DNA of 64,000 bases from Cryptomeria japonica (taxonomy: Eukaryota > Streptophyta > Pinopsida > Cupressales > Cupressaceae). This document shows positions 47,101-58,627 of the stretch, in pieces. The translations under genes were made by a program, and so were the position numbers. The DNA lies in assembly GCF_030272615.1 (NCBI RefSeq), contig NC_081413.1:143245976-143309975 (forward strand), written 5' to 3'. Every line of letters starts with the position of its first letter. Positions within the stretch are counted from its first letter, which is position 1. The notes under the pieces are model-generated. The model searched no databases and was not told the DNA's origin. It saw only the letters and a list, made by a program, of their open reading frames with translations.

Positions 47101-48963
47101 TAGAATTAGTTAAGGCTTGATATTGTTCTATGTTACCGAGCAAGATGCTAGTCGGTAAACCCTAAGGTTATCACTATCGGTTAAACAAGGCAGAACATCT
47201 ACCGAGTGAAGTTTAGTATTTACTGAGTAATAACAGAATGCATTGGATGGATAAATACATTATTAAATGTAGAATACCAATGTGCTGGAGTTGATCAGAT
47301 GATTGGTATGTCGTGCAAGAAGTTTGTTGAGGATCGACGACATTAAAAATACAAGAGATAGATCTACAGCGCAGATTGAACGGTCATAACCTAGCACAAG
47401 TTCCAAGGCAAGGTAAAACATTTTTAGATCGAAGGATACAATGAACCTAGTCATGTTTTAAGATCTGATGGCTAAGATTGATCATGAGAAATGTGATCAA
47501 GGAGATTAAGCAGCTAGGTATTGTTCATAAATAAGAAATTGTTGATGAACAATGCATGCGAGCAAAATAGAAGAACAGTGACACGACAATAGTGATCACT
47601 AAGCACAGAAGACTGAAGATCTAATTGAAGAACAGATTGAGAAGCCCAGCAAGAAGCAAGATAAGTCTTATGACAAGATTGTTTTGAGCACATAGAATTT
47701 TCTTTAGCATTTCAGATGTGAAGTTGCAGATATATTTTATTACTGTTATTTATTTTGTAAGTGACAGGAAATCTCTTAACCAAGTGGACTTAACAGTCTT
47801 ATTTGTAAACCCTCTAGCAAGGTAACATTCTAAATGAGTGTTTGAAATCCTTTGACAAAGGTCACTTTTAACAAAGTGCAAGACTCTAACAAGTCTGAGG
47901 GAAATCCCTTAACCGGGTCACATCTAGCAATGTGTTTTTGTAATCTGTAACTGGATTAGCTTTTAACCGAGCATACTCTAGAAGGGTATATTTCTTAGTG
48001 GGTCTGAAATCCCATAGTGGTTTTTCCCTATTTGGGTTTCCACGTTAAATCTGGTGTTAAATGTGTTATGATGTTTTAAGTGTATCTGTTTATGAGTATT
48101 GAATGATTTACAGTCATAGTTGCATATTAGTAAAGGCTACCAAGGTTGAATCTAGTGAATATATTGTAAAGTTTTTATGATTCACCCCCCCCTCTCATCT
48201 TAACTAACACTATTTTCTCATTTTCCCTCATAATATTATGTGCGGCATATATGCAGGAGCTAGAAATAGAATTGAGACGATTGGATTGAGTTACCTTATA
48301 TCCAATGATCATGCTTCCAAATCTGATGTCTCAATCAGTGATGGTGTTGACCCTCATTGATCCTCGGTCTAAAGTTGCGTCAATGAGTTTGTTAACTTGA
48401 TCATTTGAAATATTTTTCTCCGAACACTGACCAATCTATGGCAAACCGGTGATGGCCCTAATAACCTCCTTTGAGATCTTATAAGGCCTATCCAACCAAA
48501 TGAACTCTTCTTGAACTCTGCTCAGTATATATTGGATGATCTCATCTTCAAACTCAGAGATATCAAGAATGCCAATAAACCCTAGATCCTCAATGTGCTT
48601 ATATTTGAGTTTGATCTTTCAGGAGTCACCCATCAACTCGTTCATGTACATATTCTTGATATCACTAGTACCCAGATCCTCAATGTGCCAATGAATATAT
48701 GCTCTGATGTCTTCCACAAAAACAACTCCTTCTGAAACACACAAAAATGTGCCAACCAAATCATCCAAGGTGGCAATATGCAGACATTGCTTGAAAATTG
48801 GCCTGGGATGATCCTTAACCTCAACAACAGTTGGATTTGGATGATCCAGCTTCCATGATGAGAGATGATTGCGATAAATACTTGAGAAATGGTTGTCGAT
48901 GAACAACCCCAGAGAATTCTTTCGAGAGTTGTTGGAGTCATTGATGAAGATTTTTGATCTCAC
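44200..48963 (-). pseudogene. Second ORF of the non-autonomous element, plant-mobile-domain-like N-terminus
   Basis: The minus-strand frame opens near 48963 (MRSKIFINDSNNSRKNS). It passes YILSRVQEEFIWLDRP, then YKISKEVIRAITGLP, the same E-V/I...L/I-T-G-L-P layout as the ORF at 14838 and as known plant mobile domains. After the insert, EKIDLYGWMNDELIINLGKI is in frame. The rest is lysine-, glutamate- and proline-rich (TTKKKKQEVQTEFNWKKREK near 46250), then degrades with many stops after about 45100. Both ends and the true product length are uncertain. It may be a DNA-binding or structural protein, but no domain was matched. Confidence 0.55.
46722..48209 (+). mobile_element. LTR insertion with near-deleted 5' end, target duplication CTATT
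   Basis: CTATT flanks the insert at 46717-46721 and 48210-48214. It starts TGTTAGCAT, then TTTTCACAAAGGGAGAT (a polypurine-tract-like end of an internal region), then TGTTAGCATCTC at 46747, the start of a full LTR that ends CTAACA at 48209. This looks like 9 bases of a 5' LTR joined to the last 16-17 bases of the internal region and a complete 3' LTR. The LTR is 1463 bp and contains CCGAG/CCGGT words like the other LTRs here. Dropping the insert and one duplication restores the host ORF frame. Confidence 0.82.
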
Positions 48964-49229
48964 TGAATCGCCTTAGACTCGTATTGTATCGCTCTTAATC
49001 ACTCAGAATGCAAGGTGATCAAAAATGAATTGGATTCAACCTTTTAACCTTCGAGAAACCCTAATCTGTCATTGATATAAATGTCTTCTAGTGAAACATA
49101 TCAGATCTTGGTCAAACATCTCCATACCGGATAAACCTTTTCCAATATCTGGAACATATTCTAGATCTCTTTCCTTGGGCTTATGCAATATTTTCATGAA
49201 ATTTTCCTAACCCTAAGGTATCTACCTCA

Positions 49230-50390
49230 ATTAGCGGATGGGCTTCCTGCAGGTGCAGGAGAAATCTCCTTTGTGTTGAGTAAATGGAGCAATTCCATCT
49301 GTTGATTGATCATCTGACTTCCTGACCCATTTCTTGGTATGATCTTGTCGGATTTCATTGATCTTTTCTTTCCCTTTATCATTTGATCTGCCATTGCTAA
49401 CTGGTGGATTTATGCTTCTACAAAACTTAGCTATGTGTCAAATCTTGTTGCATGCATAACATGTAACATTGTTCTTTTGAATTGCTTTTCTACAACTAGT
49501 ATAATTTCTTGACCTGCACTGATTAGCCATATGTCCAAATTTTCCACATGCATAACATTTAACATTCATTCTACAATCTTTTGTCTTATGACCATACTTA
49601 TTGCATTTAAAACATTGACCGGGAGTAGAATTATAGTTCTGATTTGCTCTATTTCTACATTGCCTAGCCATATGACCAAATTTATTACAAATAAAGCATC
49701 TACCATTAAATTTGTAAGAATTGAGCTACCTTACCGGTGTCTTCTGGTTCTGATCTTCATTTTCAATACCAGAGCTTTGACCTTGTTCAAATCCAAGTCC
49801 ATTGGAATCTCCATTTTGTCTTTGGTTTTTCAATAATTCATCAAGCTATGTTGAACTAACCTTGAATTTGTCCTTGTACTCACTTGCAATAGTCAGATCA
49901 TCTCTTAGGATTATCACGTGTCTTTCAAGTTCTTGTTTATTTCTTTGAGATTGTACTAATTATGTTCTCAACATATCATTTTCATGAGCCAACTGGATGC
50001 ATTCTTCAGATCTGTCTTTTAGAGATCTCCCAAGGTTTTCTTCATTCATCTTCCAGTCTTCAATCTCCTTTGATATACTCATAGTTAGGGCTTATATTTC
50101 ATTCCTCATGACCATATTCTCTTAACTTAGCTTCTGATATTTTTCATTAAGGGCATCTTTCTCTACATTATCCTGATTTTGCAGAAGTTCCTTCCTCCTA
50201 GCTTGAATAGATGACAGCCTCTCCTATAGGATAAGAATGAATTCCTTTACAGAATTTAACTCCTCTTGTAACTTCAAGTTCTTCATCCTTTCAGCATCAT
50301 AATCTTCAAGTGCTACCTCAAGTTGCTTCTCCATACTCATATCCATGGATTTTGGATTCAGGATCTTCCTCAAGCTGTTAGACTTCCTTC
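49230..50390 (-). pseudogene. Gag-like protein with coiled coil and four zinc knuckles
   Basis: Right after the primer site the minus strand reads MDMSMEKQLEVALEDYDAER and a long leucine/glutamate-rich heptad region to about 49840, broken by TAG and TGA stops. Four CX2CX4HX4C knuckles follow: CFICNKFGHMARQC (49700), CFKCNKYGHKTKDC, CYACGKFGHMANQC and CYACNKI-stop-HIAKFC. No UBN2 capsid domain precedes the coiled coil; SIRE/Maximus-type copia gags usually have both. Reading ends near 49230. The multiple knuckles resemble SIRE-type gag. Confidence 0.8.
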
Positions 50391-50397
50391 GAGGCAC

Positions 50398-50414
50398 AAT
50401 GCTCTGCTACCAAT
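50398..50414 (-). other. Primer-binding site of the non-autonomous element
   Basis: The minus strand reads ATTGGTAGCAGAGCATT directly after the 5' LTR end CCAACA. It is the initiator-methionine tRNA complement TGGTATCAGAGC with one mismatch. Confidence 0.8.
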
Positions 50415-51347
50415 TGTTGGAATCCAAGAACACTGAGAGGGGGGAGGGGTGAATCAGTGTTCTATCGGAATGTTTAATTTTAACCTTATTATAACATGCA
50501 TTCACCAACTGGTAAACCGGTACATATATAATTGAAACAAGTAAAGCAATCAATGAGCCAATCACACAAATGCACACCATAACATAGAGAATTTATGCGT
50601 AGAAAACCTCAAAGAGGAAAAACTACGGTGGGATTTGTGACCCACAATATCAATCCATTGGCCATATGAAAAGATATTATATAATATGGGGGCATGCACA
50701 TGCAAGAAGGCTTACCGCCTAGAGCACACTGCTCAACACAAAGGAGTCTCACTAACTACAGTCACTTTGAATAAGAAAACATAAAATTGAACTCATTTAA
50801 TGCATCTACTATGCCTGATTAAGTTCCGGTTCAAGCTTTGACTGTTCCAGTTCTGAAACCCTTAAACCCTTACCGGAATAACCTTCGCATCCAAAATCAT
50901 CTATAAATCATTACACAATATTGATCTCATACATAAATGACCTCCTATACATTATCTTCGCATTACAAACATCATACTCTACCTCATACATCAAAATGAT
51001 CTAATAACTGACCTATATACCCTTACAGTCTTTCATGACTCATGTCGGCTTACATAGATATTACAAAATGATTATACATGTTGGCTTATTACATATATAC
51101 ATAAATAACAAAATGATTTGTCGATTGTTGGATCTCCCAATGATGTCGGCTCCAATACCGGTACCCTGTATGTAAATCATGTTGGCCTCTAATGCCGGTA
51201 TTCATAGAATCCTTCCTACTGATGAAGATACCTGGCAGTGTCGGTGAAGTGTCTGTCAGTGAGGTACCAAACCAAAGAATGAAGCCGGAACATGTTGGCA
51301 TCAATGACAACATATGAAACCAATCAAATGAGTGTCAATAGCCAACA
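50415..51347 (-). repeat. 5' LTR of the non-autonomous element
   Basis: It starts TGTTGGCTATTGACACTC on the minus strand and ends CCAACA at 50415, with primer site beyond and TAAAT outside. It is near-identical in layout to 42994-43902; most differences are transitions, plus a short GGCAGTGTCGGTG-type insertion near 51240. Confidence 0.93.
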
Positions 51348-51600
51348 TAAATGTGGTGCCCCTTTTTGAAACCCTTATTCTCCTCTGTTTTCAAAACAAA
51401 TTAGTAGTCTAGAAAGTAGATTCAAAACACTTCAACTTTTGTTTTTGTTGCATCTTCAAATTTTGAGTGTACCTATCTTCAATTTCTCGTTGAAGTTCAG
51501 ACTTTGTTGATTTCAGAAATAAATAAATAAATAGTGACATCTTAAGACCCCTTTTTGATCCTCCATCTTTGTGCACTTGCCCCTATGCACTCAAGATCTT

Positions 51601-52610
51601 AAGCTCTAATACCATTTGATGCAAGACAGGAATCTTTCTCTGCCTTTCAATTTTTAAAAAAAAAAAAAACTAAGAGACACATAACTAAAATAGAAACTCT
51701 ATGTTCACAATGTAATGATTAGACTGCAACAAAAAATAGAAGTTTTATTCATATCAAATCTGCAAAACAATATTTACAAATTGTGGCCACTCATTGGCCA
51801 CTCTTATTTCCATGAGATCTTCCAATGCTATTACCATCTAAGCGCATTAGTATAGCTTATTTCTCATACGCACTACCCTTATTCTTTACAAACCACTGTG
51901 TAGCCTTCCTTCTATCCTTTGTTTCTCACTAGAGAAGATTCCCACACACCCATTAGTCTTGCACACTCTCTCTATTCTCTCTGATCGTTTATCCACACTC
52001 TCGACCTCTCCTCTTCTACTGTGCAGGCTCCCCATTCATATGATGGCATTCTTTTGTGTTTTATTTGTATTTCTTTCTCACATTTTCACATTCTTGCCGC
52101 CTCTTCTTCACATTCCCACACGCTTACACATTTGCAGTCTCTGACTGTAGATAAACATGATTACATCGATTCAATGCCCCCTGCATTTCAATCAAGCACT
52201 TATCAATGGACAGGGTCTTTTCGGTTTTTGACTTCCCCTTCTATGTGTTTCGCTTTCTCAATGTTCACTTGTAATCCGATTTTGTCATTTGATGAGAATG
52301 CTAACAAAGGTTTCAAAACTTTGTTTTCCAATCCATTTGTTTGAAGCATCTATAGCCTAGTCACGTAACAATGTTTGGTGGTATTCTATCAATCGTGCTA
52401 TGTGTAAGCTTCCACATTTTATCCATACTCTATTTTAAAGCTCTCATTTTGGCACGGGCTAAGAAGAGATCAAAACTCTACTTAAAATCACATTCGGCAA
52501 ACATTTCTACCAAGCACTTTAAACAAAATGAAGAAAACAAAACAAAATCAAATCAAAAATGAAAAACCAAACTAAAGATCTTTTGGTGGTGTTGATTGCA
52601 GATGCACCCG
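51601..52610 (-). repeat. Probable LTR with primer-binding site (right limit approximate)
   Basis: The minus strand reads TGGTATTAGAGCTT, a primer site, at 51601-51614, preceded by an LTR-type terminus CTTGCATCA (51617 upward). The body to about 52610 would be the 5' LTR of a minus-strand element whose interior continues left into 51353-51600 and is interrupted by the 42994-51347 element. The outer LTR boundary was not identified. Confidence 0.4.
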
Positions 52611-55360
52611 AGTGCTCCTGCACCTAACTAATTCTAAGCATGCAATTTGTGACAAAATAAAAAATTAAATGAAGAAAACAAAAAAAATATAGAGATCGCC
52701 TTTCTTCAGTACAGAAGATCCTGCTCTGCCTCCAGAGGGATTTGTAGCAACTTAAATCAAATGCTTCTACTTTTTACTCTCATCAAATTGGCCCCATGAG
52801 GGGGTGAACAACAAAGTTTACAATAGGAAAAATAAATATAGAATCAATATCTCAATTGATCATTCTTGCCAAACTAAAACTACCTACATAGCCATATTAT
52901 ATATCTATCTTATTTTAAAAAAACCAAAAGGCTAACTAACTTTCTTAGTAGAAGTAAGAGAAGAACTGCAGGACTAGGATTAGAGTGCTTGGAGATACCT
53001 TTGAAGACATCCAAAGCATTTTGAGGAACTATTGTTGATAGTGGAATAATGAGTTCATGAGGAATGTGATGAAACTCCTTACTGACAAACAAGCCCAACT
53101 CACGAACGAAACATAGATGTAATCAATTCCACTTGGCCAAATCTATATTGCAGAAAAAGAATCCTAATTTGAATCACAACCACTCCACTAGATGTTTGAG
53201 AGCTATCACATCTTCCATTAAAAATGATTAAATTTACAAAAGTATTCCAAAACAAAGCACATCATATGATCTTTGCACATTAATTCTATTAAAATTAAAT
53301 TTTCATATATCCTGGTATTGATTCTAAATCCATTCATAATTAGTTCACATATCATTCAAACATAAAGACTAAACCATTAGTTTTTAGTGCCAAAATATTA
53401 AATTTTATAAATGAGTGATATAAAATCATGAAATCATATGGCTATTCTATTTACTTGTTAGCGGCCATGCTTGAAGACTCTATCCATTTGGTTTTCCTAA
53501 TTATCTCAAAATATTAAGAAGCCTCATGAGTTTGGTTTGCACCCATCTATGTAATGGGAAGCACATCAAACAGATTATCTTGAATGTCTACCTCGTTAGA
53601 AGTCTTTTTTCCCACCCTTAAAGAGCCACCTCTAGATGACAAAAATGCAAGAGCCAAATCATGTTGATCAAATTTATCTGAGCCATCAAAGTGGTTATAC
53701 ATCCCCTCAACATTTTTAACTTTTAAGTTTCTCTTCTTTCCTTATCCCTTGTTATGTCCAACTTCACTAGAATAAAACCCTCCATATTTCCTCTCTTACC
53801 AACATAGGAGCTTTAACTTTTGGTGCTTGACAATGAGGAGCATCAAAAGCATTCCCTACAAGGTTAACCTCTATAAATTCCCATACTCATGATGGACTCA
53901 ACATCGAATTTGGAGAGGTTCAAAACCAAGTTGTTGAACCCAAGATGTAGGTCCATGACAAATTTCTCTAAAATCTGGTAAAGGATTATTTAAACTAAAT
54001 TTTAGCACAAACTCAAGAAAAAGTGATTACCTTCTTAACTTTGTCTATTGTGAAGGCCCCACTAGCTTACCAAGCAATAGAGCAATCATATACAAAATAT
54101 TATTTCTCTGAAATCTCAAAGGGGCACAAGGGAGTCACACCTAGACAAGAGCCATTGAAGGTTATTCATTCATTGGGTTAAAGCCTAAATATTGAGGCTT
54201 GATAAACAAACCCACTTGATTGTAGAAATATGGACCCCACTCAAATTCCTTGTTATAATTTTCATGCAATAAAAAACTTCCATGAAATAGTTATTTGTTG
54301 GGCCTTCATCACCTGCATGTCCCCCTCTAATTTCCAACCCTTCTAATCTCATGATTCTAGGAAGGGGAGAGAAACACAAATTCCCACAAACTTGCAGATT
54401 AAAACATGGTTTGTCAAATAGTCGACATCCTTAGCTATCAAGTTTGGTTAGATCACAAAGATTTGAAGGGATTGGCTCCACTTCATGCATCCATTAGCCT
54501 TCAACAAATTAGACTCGAATCTGGGAAGAACCCTCACCATTTGAATATTAGAGAGAAAAATTGCCTCTTCCCACATGTTGAGACAAGGTTGGTTCACCCC
54601 CAGTCAAGATCTCACAAAACAAGCATTCTCCTTGACCCTAAAATTTCCAAATAAAGCCATATCCAAATTCAATGATAATTCCTTAGCCCATGAAATCTCC
54701 ATGCATCCCTCTAGTTGCACTTTCTACGAGCCACTTGAGCTACCACTAGCTCTACAAAGAACAAAACCTAGCATGAAGCACCTCACACCTCCCACACATA
54801 GAGATCACCCAACCACCCAAGATAGGACACCCCTAAACACCCTAGCTAACATGCAAAATAATCAAAGAAGAAACGTGGCTAAAGTCATGCAACCCTAGCA
54901 TGCACAGGTGTGGAGCATTGGTGACATCCTCATCATCCCCCTCATATCTACAACCTTAATATTATGGATTGGATCTTGAATAATGTGTCATAGGATTTTG
55001 AATCTTATTAATAATATGCTTCGGCCTATTTGGTGTACCTTAAGTTTAAAAATCAATTTATTGAATTCATGAACTATAATCCCTAAAAATAATAACAAGC
55101 ATTCTGCAACCCAAAGCAAGCCAATGATTAGCCTTCATTAAAAGTCATGCAGGATTCCCACCTATAAATATTTTCCTAATGTTCCCTAGTCCAATTCCTC
55201 ATTAGTGGGGGGTTATGGTGTTAGTTTGGTTTTAGTTTGCATACTGTGTTTTTGCTTGTGTACATATCTTTTCTCGCTCAATTTTGTCATATATTCTCTC
55301 TCTCTAGGTTACATTTATTGTCTCTTATGTTTTCAAGCCTATTAATACACTTGCAATAAT
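52611..55360. other. DNA with no recognised feature
   Basis: No family signature was found in either strand. The short frames at 54406-54654 and 54575-54898 look like non-coding C- and A-rich sequence. They could belong to the leader of the LINE that starts to the right, but I cannot show it. Confidence 0.5.
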
Positions 55361-55749
55361 AGGTGGGAACAATAAGGCATCGGATGATCCTCTCAATGTC
55401 CAAACCAAGGCAAATGTTGTTAATGAGAAAGTTAATGGGTTTGGCAAATCATGTTGTGATATTATTTCTAAAAGCTTTGGCTTCAGCATCCCAACTTCTA
55501 CAAAGTTTGAGGAGGTTAATAATGGCGGAATGGTAGGAAGTTTATGGTTGTATGGCTTAACAATGTGTGAAGTAAAAAACTAAGGTTTCACTTCCCATTT
55601 TGTTGAATAATACAATAAGGGTTATTCCTAGCTTTATTCTAAAACCACTCCATTTAGGAGAAGGTTGTATTAAAATAATTCTAGAGCATTGGATCTTTTA
55701 TCTTCTAGGCCATCACATGGTTGCCCAAAATGCTAAATGAGGAATTCCT

Positions 55750-56060
55750 AGCCTTCTCTTACCTAGATGGGTCATTGTAAAGAATGTTCCTCCTCAAATG
55801 TGGAACTTCTTGCCATAGTTGCTAGCCCTATTAGGGGAAGTTATAAGGGTAATGGAAACAAAATCTACCCTATTACACATGGATGCAAGGTTGTTGGTCT
55901 CTTTGACTCCCGACATACACATCCTTGATTGATAAGAATATTGGGGACAAAATTTTAAGTTACAATATTGAGATTTTGGGTGGATTAAATATGTATTTCC
56001 TATGCAAAAATGAAGGGCATGTGAGAAAGAACTACCCTATCATCAAAAGCAATATGGGGA
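55750..56060 (+). pseudogene. LINE ORF1 RNA-binding domain and zinc knuckle
   Basis: RWVIVKNVPPQMWNF begins the conserved ORF1 segment. The knuckle YFLCKNEGHVRKNYP has C-X4-H spacing but the first and last cysteines of CX2CX4HX4C are tyrosine, each one G-to-A change away. Stops are frequent. The domain probably bound LINE RNA. Confidence 0.72.
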
Positions 56061-57869
56061 GCCAAAACTTAAAGCCAAAATAAATCAATCCAAACCTTTA
56101 TAAAAATACTAAGGATAAGGATAATGTAAACAATTCTATTTTAGAGTCGATTAAATCAACAAATAGTAGTTTTAAAATAGATTTGATAAATATAATCACT
56201 AAAGATGTCATAAGCGATAATAGCAAGGAAAGAACATTAACAAAGATAAAAAAAAAATTACAATGAAGGCTTTAAAATACCCTAACTGCATGTCTAATGA
56301 TGCAAGCTCTAATGCTTTAAAGTCTACTATTGAAATTAATCCATAATGGTAGAAATCATTGATGCTAGAGCTTTAAATAGACTCATGACTATAAATAAAA
56401 ACCCTAATTACAGGTCCAATAATGCAAATTTTGATTCTTTAAAGAATATTAATGTGAATCAATTCACCATGATGAAAACCATTGATGCATGTGTCTCAAA
56501 TGGAATCACCATAAGTAGTATATCTTTAGAGGATAATAAGATTGTATTTTGAGCAAAATTGACATCCTGGCTAAACTCTAGCCTTGGACACAAAATAAAA
56601 TCCCCAACAATTAGTCCTAGATGAAATCAAATATAAGATAGCTAGAGCTGAGATTGAAAATAGGAGGAAAGGAAATAAAGAGGGGGGAAAGAGAGAGGTA
56701 TTTGAATCATTTCCCAACATGGAATGTAAAACAATTTACCATACTAGAGTATGTGAAACTATTAAATTTGATGTTAGGAAAACAAATACTAGTAAATCCG
56801 AAATTATAAGTATTAAATATGAGAATAAAGCAAAGGAAACCAAATACACTGACCTATCTAACACATAAGCTAATACTAATGTTAGCACTTTCCAAATAGA
56901 GCATAATAATGTGACTAGCCCCTATATATCATCATTATCTAATGCTAACCCTAGACAAGATGACTATGCTCAAGGTTTAGTTTCAAACAAGGAGGAACAT
57001 GTGGGTGCTACAAATGTAAACAAGAATATATGTAGTAAAGAAGATGGAAAACATAACAGGATGGCGTTGTAAACCTCACTAAGACACGCTTACCTAACTC
57101 TAACATTGGTCTGATAATGAATGATCAAATGATGGTAATAGGCAAGAATATGGAGCAAAAGTTGGTTATTAGGCCCCTATATTGTCATTGCCTAATTCAA
57201 ATTCATCACACTAACCATGTCCATGATGTAGGCTTAAACAAGGGTAAACACAAAGGAGGTAAATATATAAACTAGAATGAATATAATAGAGAGGAGAAAA
57301 CAATTGATCGGATTAATGCCTTTAACCATAATAGGGCATATTTGAATAATTTTGACCTTGGTCGGACAACTAAAGATCATATGTTGAATTTAGACAAGGA
57401 CTTGTAATAGTATGCTATTGAAAACAAGGAAAAATAAAATAGTTTCAAGGAGGCATTAAAAGCAAATAAGGAGACTAGCCCAACTTTTCTTGTTGTGCCT
57501 AATACTAACTTTGGGCATGCTGATAATGCTCATACATTAGTATTGGAAATGAGTGAGAAAAGAAGACTAATGAGATTTCTTATGAGGAACCAGTAGGGGA
57601 TTTAGGTTATTTTCCTAATGAGGAGATTAGAGAATGATATGTTTATCGAAAATCTAAAACTTCTCTCATGATTAATGATGATAAATGGTAAAATTGGAAA
57701 GTACTATCTTTGTGGTAAATGGTTCGATGAAATTCGAGAAGAAAAAGAGAAATCAAAGGAGTAAAGAAGTTAGTGATCCCTATTCCAAAAGAAAATATAA
57801 ATAAGATAAGTTCCCTAAATGTTTTGATAATTTTTGGAATTTTAAGAATGAACCCGGTTGTAATTCCTA

Positions 57870-58270
57870 ATGATCATCAATTGCACAAACTGTAATGTTA
57901 GGGGATTGGAATCCCCAAATAGGAAATACCTAGTCAAAGGATACCCTGATCTAGAAAATAATAAAGATGTTGTCTTTCTAAAAGAGGTGAAAGCAGTTAG
58001 CTTTACTCTTGAAACTAATCTTAGATTCATTTAGAAAGAGGTTACCCAATTTTCTACAGAGCATGACAAGAATAAAGGGAGGTTTATAATCTTAGTATCC
58101 AATTATTGGGCTCTATTAATGATTTAACAGGGAGTCTCTCTATGTAATTGAGCAATATATATTATAATTCTAAGAGATAATGGGAAATTTGGATTATGCT
58201 CAATCTATGCTCCCAAAGAATACAAATATAGAATTGAGATTTCAAAATGGATGCATAGCCTACATAACAT
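57870..58270 (+). pseudogene. LINE ORF2 endonuclease N-terminus
   Basis: MIINCTNCNVRGLESPNRKYLV matches the start of plant L1 apurinic/apyrimidinic-like endonuclease (N-V-R-G-L-x-S-P-x-R). DVVFLKEVKA follows, where D-I-x-F-L-Q-E-T-K is usual, so the catalytic glutamate position is kept. A TAG stop follows LRFI near 58033. The later segment GKFGLCSIYAPKEYKYR(I) matches the usual V-Y-x-P-N-x-x-x-x-R strand. The frame ends at WMHSL just before 58270. Confidence 0.8.
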
Positions 58271-58627
58271 CCCATAATAACATAATTATAAAATTCACAA
58301 AGTATGCATCAAAAAGCATACATTAATGCCACGCGTTCAAATAAAGGAGATAGAAACATGAAATTACATAAACTATAGATCAAAGGAAACATATACCTTT
58401 ACAATAGACCACATGGTCGAATACAATGAATATATAGGAAACAAAACATGATGACCACCATGATAGGAACTCCTAACATCAGTCTCCCTCGAACATATCA
58501 TGGGTAAGAACATTGGTGATGCACATTTCCACCCTACCACGAAGTAGTTACACTTCCCCTAAATCTTTCATGACATGAAAGATCCCATCCCAACAAGAGG
58601 AAGACTAATGGACCTTGTGCAGCATGA
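58271..58627. other. Unassigned sequence between LINE and LTR
   Basis: There is no ORF or clear terminus. It may be an extension of the LTR to the right, since an LTR of the family length (about 1600 bp) would end near 58270, or a separate small insertion. Confidence 0.4.

Larger units (their letters stand above)
42994..51347 (-). mobile_element. Complete non-autonomous LTR retrotransposon with gag and unknown ORF, TAAAT target duplication
   Basis: Two LTRs (42994-43902 and 50415-51347) enclose about 6.5 kb, and TAAAT flanks both ends (42989-42993 and 51348-51352). On the minus strand the order is 5' LTR, primer site, coiled-coil/zinc-knuckle gag, a second long ORF, polypurine tract, 3' LTR. 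No protease, integrase, RT or RNase H was seen, so it depends on others. LTR copies differ mostly by transitions. An LTR remnant inserted at 46722-48209 splits the second ORF. The layout resembles gag-bearing terminal-repeat elements (TR-GAG), with an additional ORF. Confidence 0.85.
55370..58270 (+). mobile_element. L1-type LINE, decayed, 3' end missing
   Basis: The + strand shows an ORF1 remnant (55370-56900) and the start of ORF2 at 57870, then ends near 58270 where a minus-strand LTR element begins. ORF1 parts read WVIVKNVPPQMWNFLP and LALLGEVIRVMETKS, typical of plant L1 ORF1 RNA-binding proteins, followed by a zinc knuckle. The long A/G-rich region to 57860 with many stops looks like the ORF1 C-terminal tail. 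No RT motifs are left, because the element is cut inside the endonuclease domain. Confidence 0.72.

Noticed and set aside
52910-53098. Minus-strand 62-residue ORF
   Set aside because: Short, no motif, no neighbours supporting a gene.
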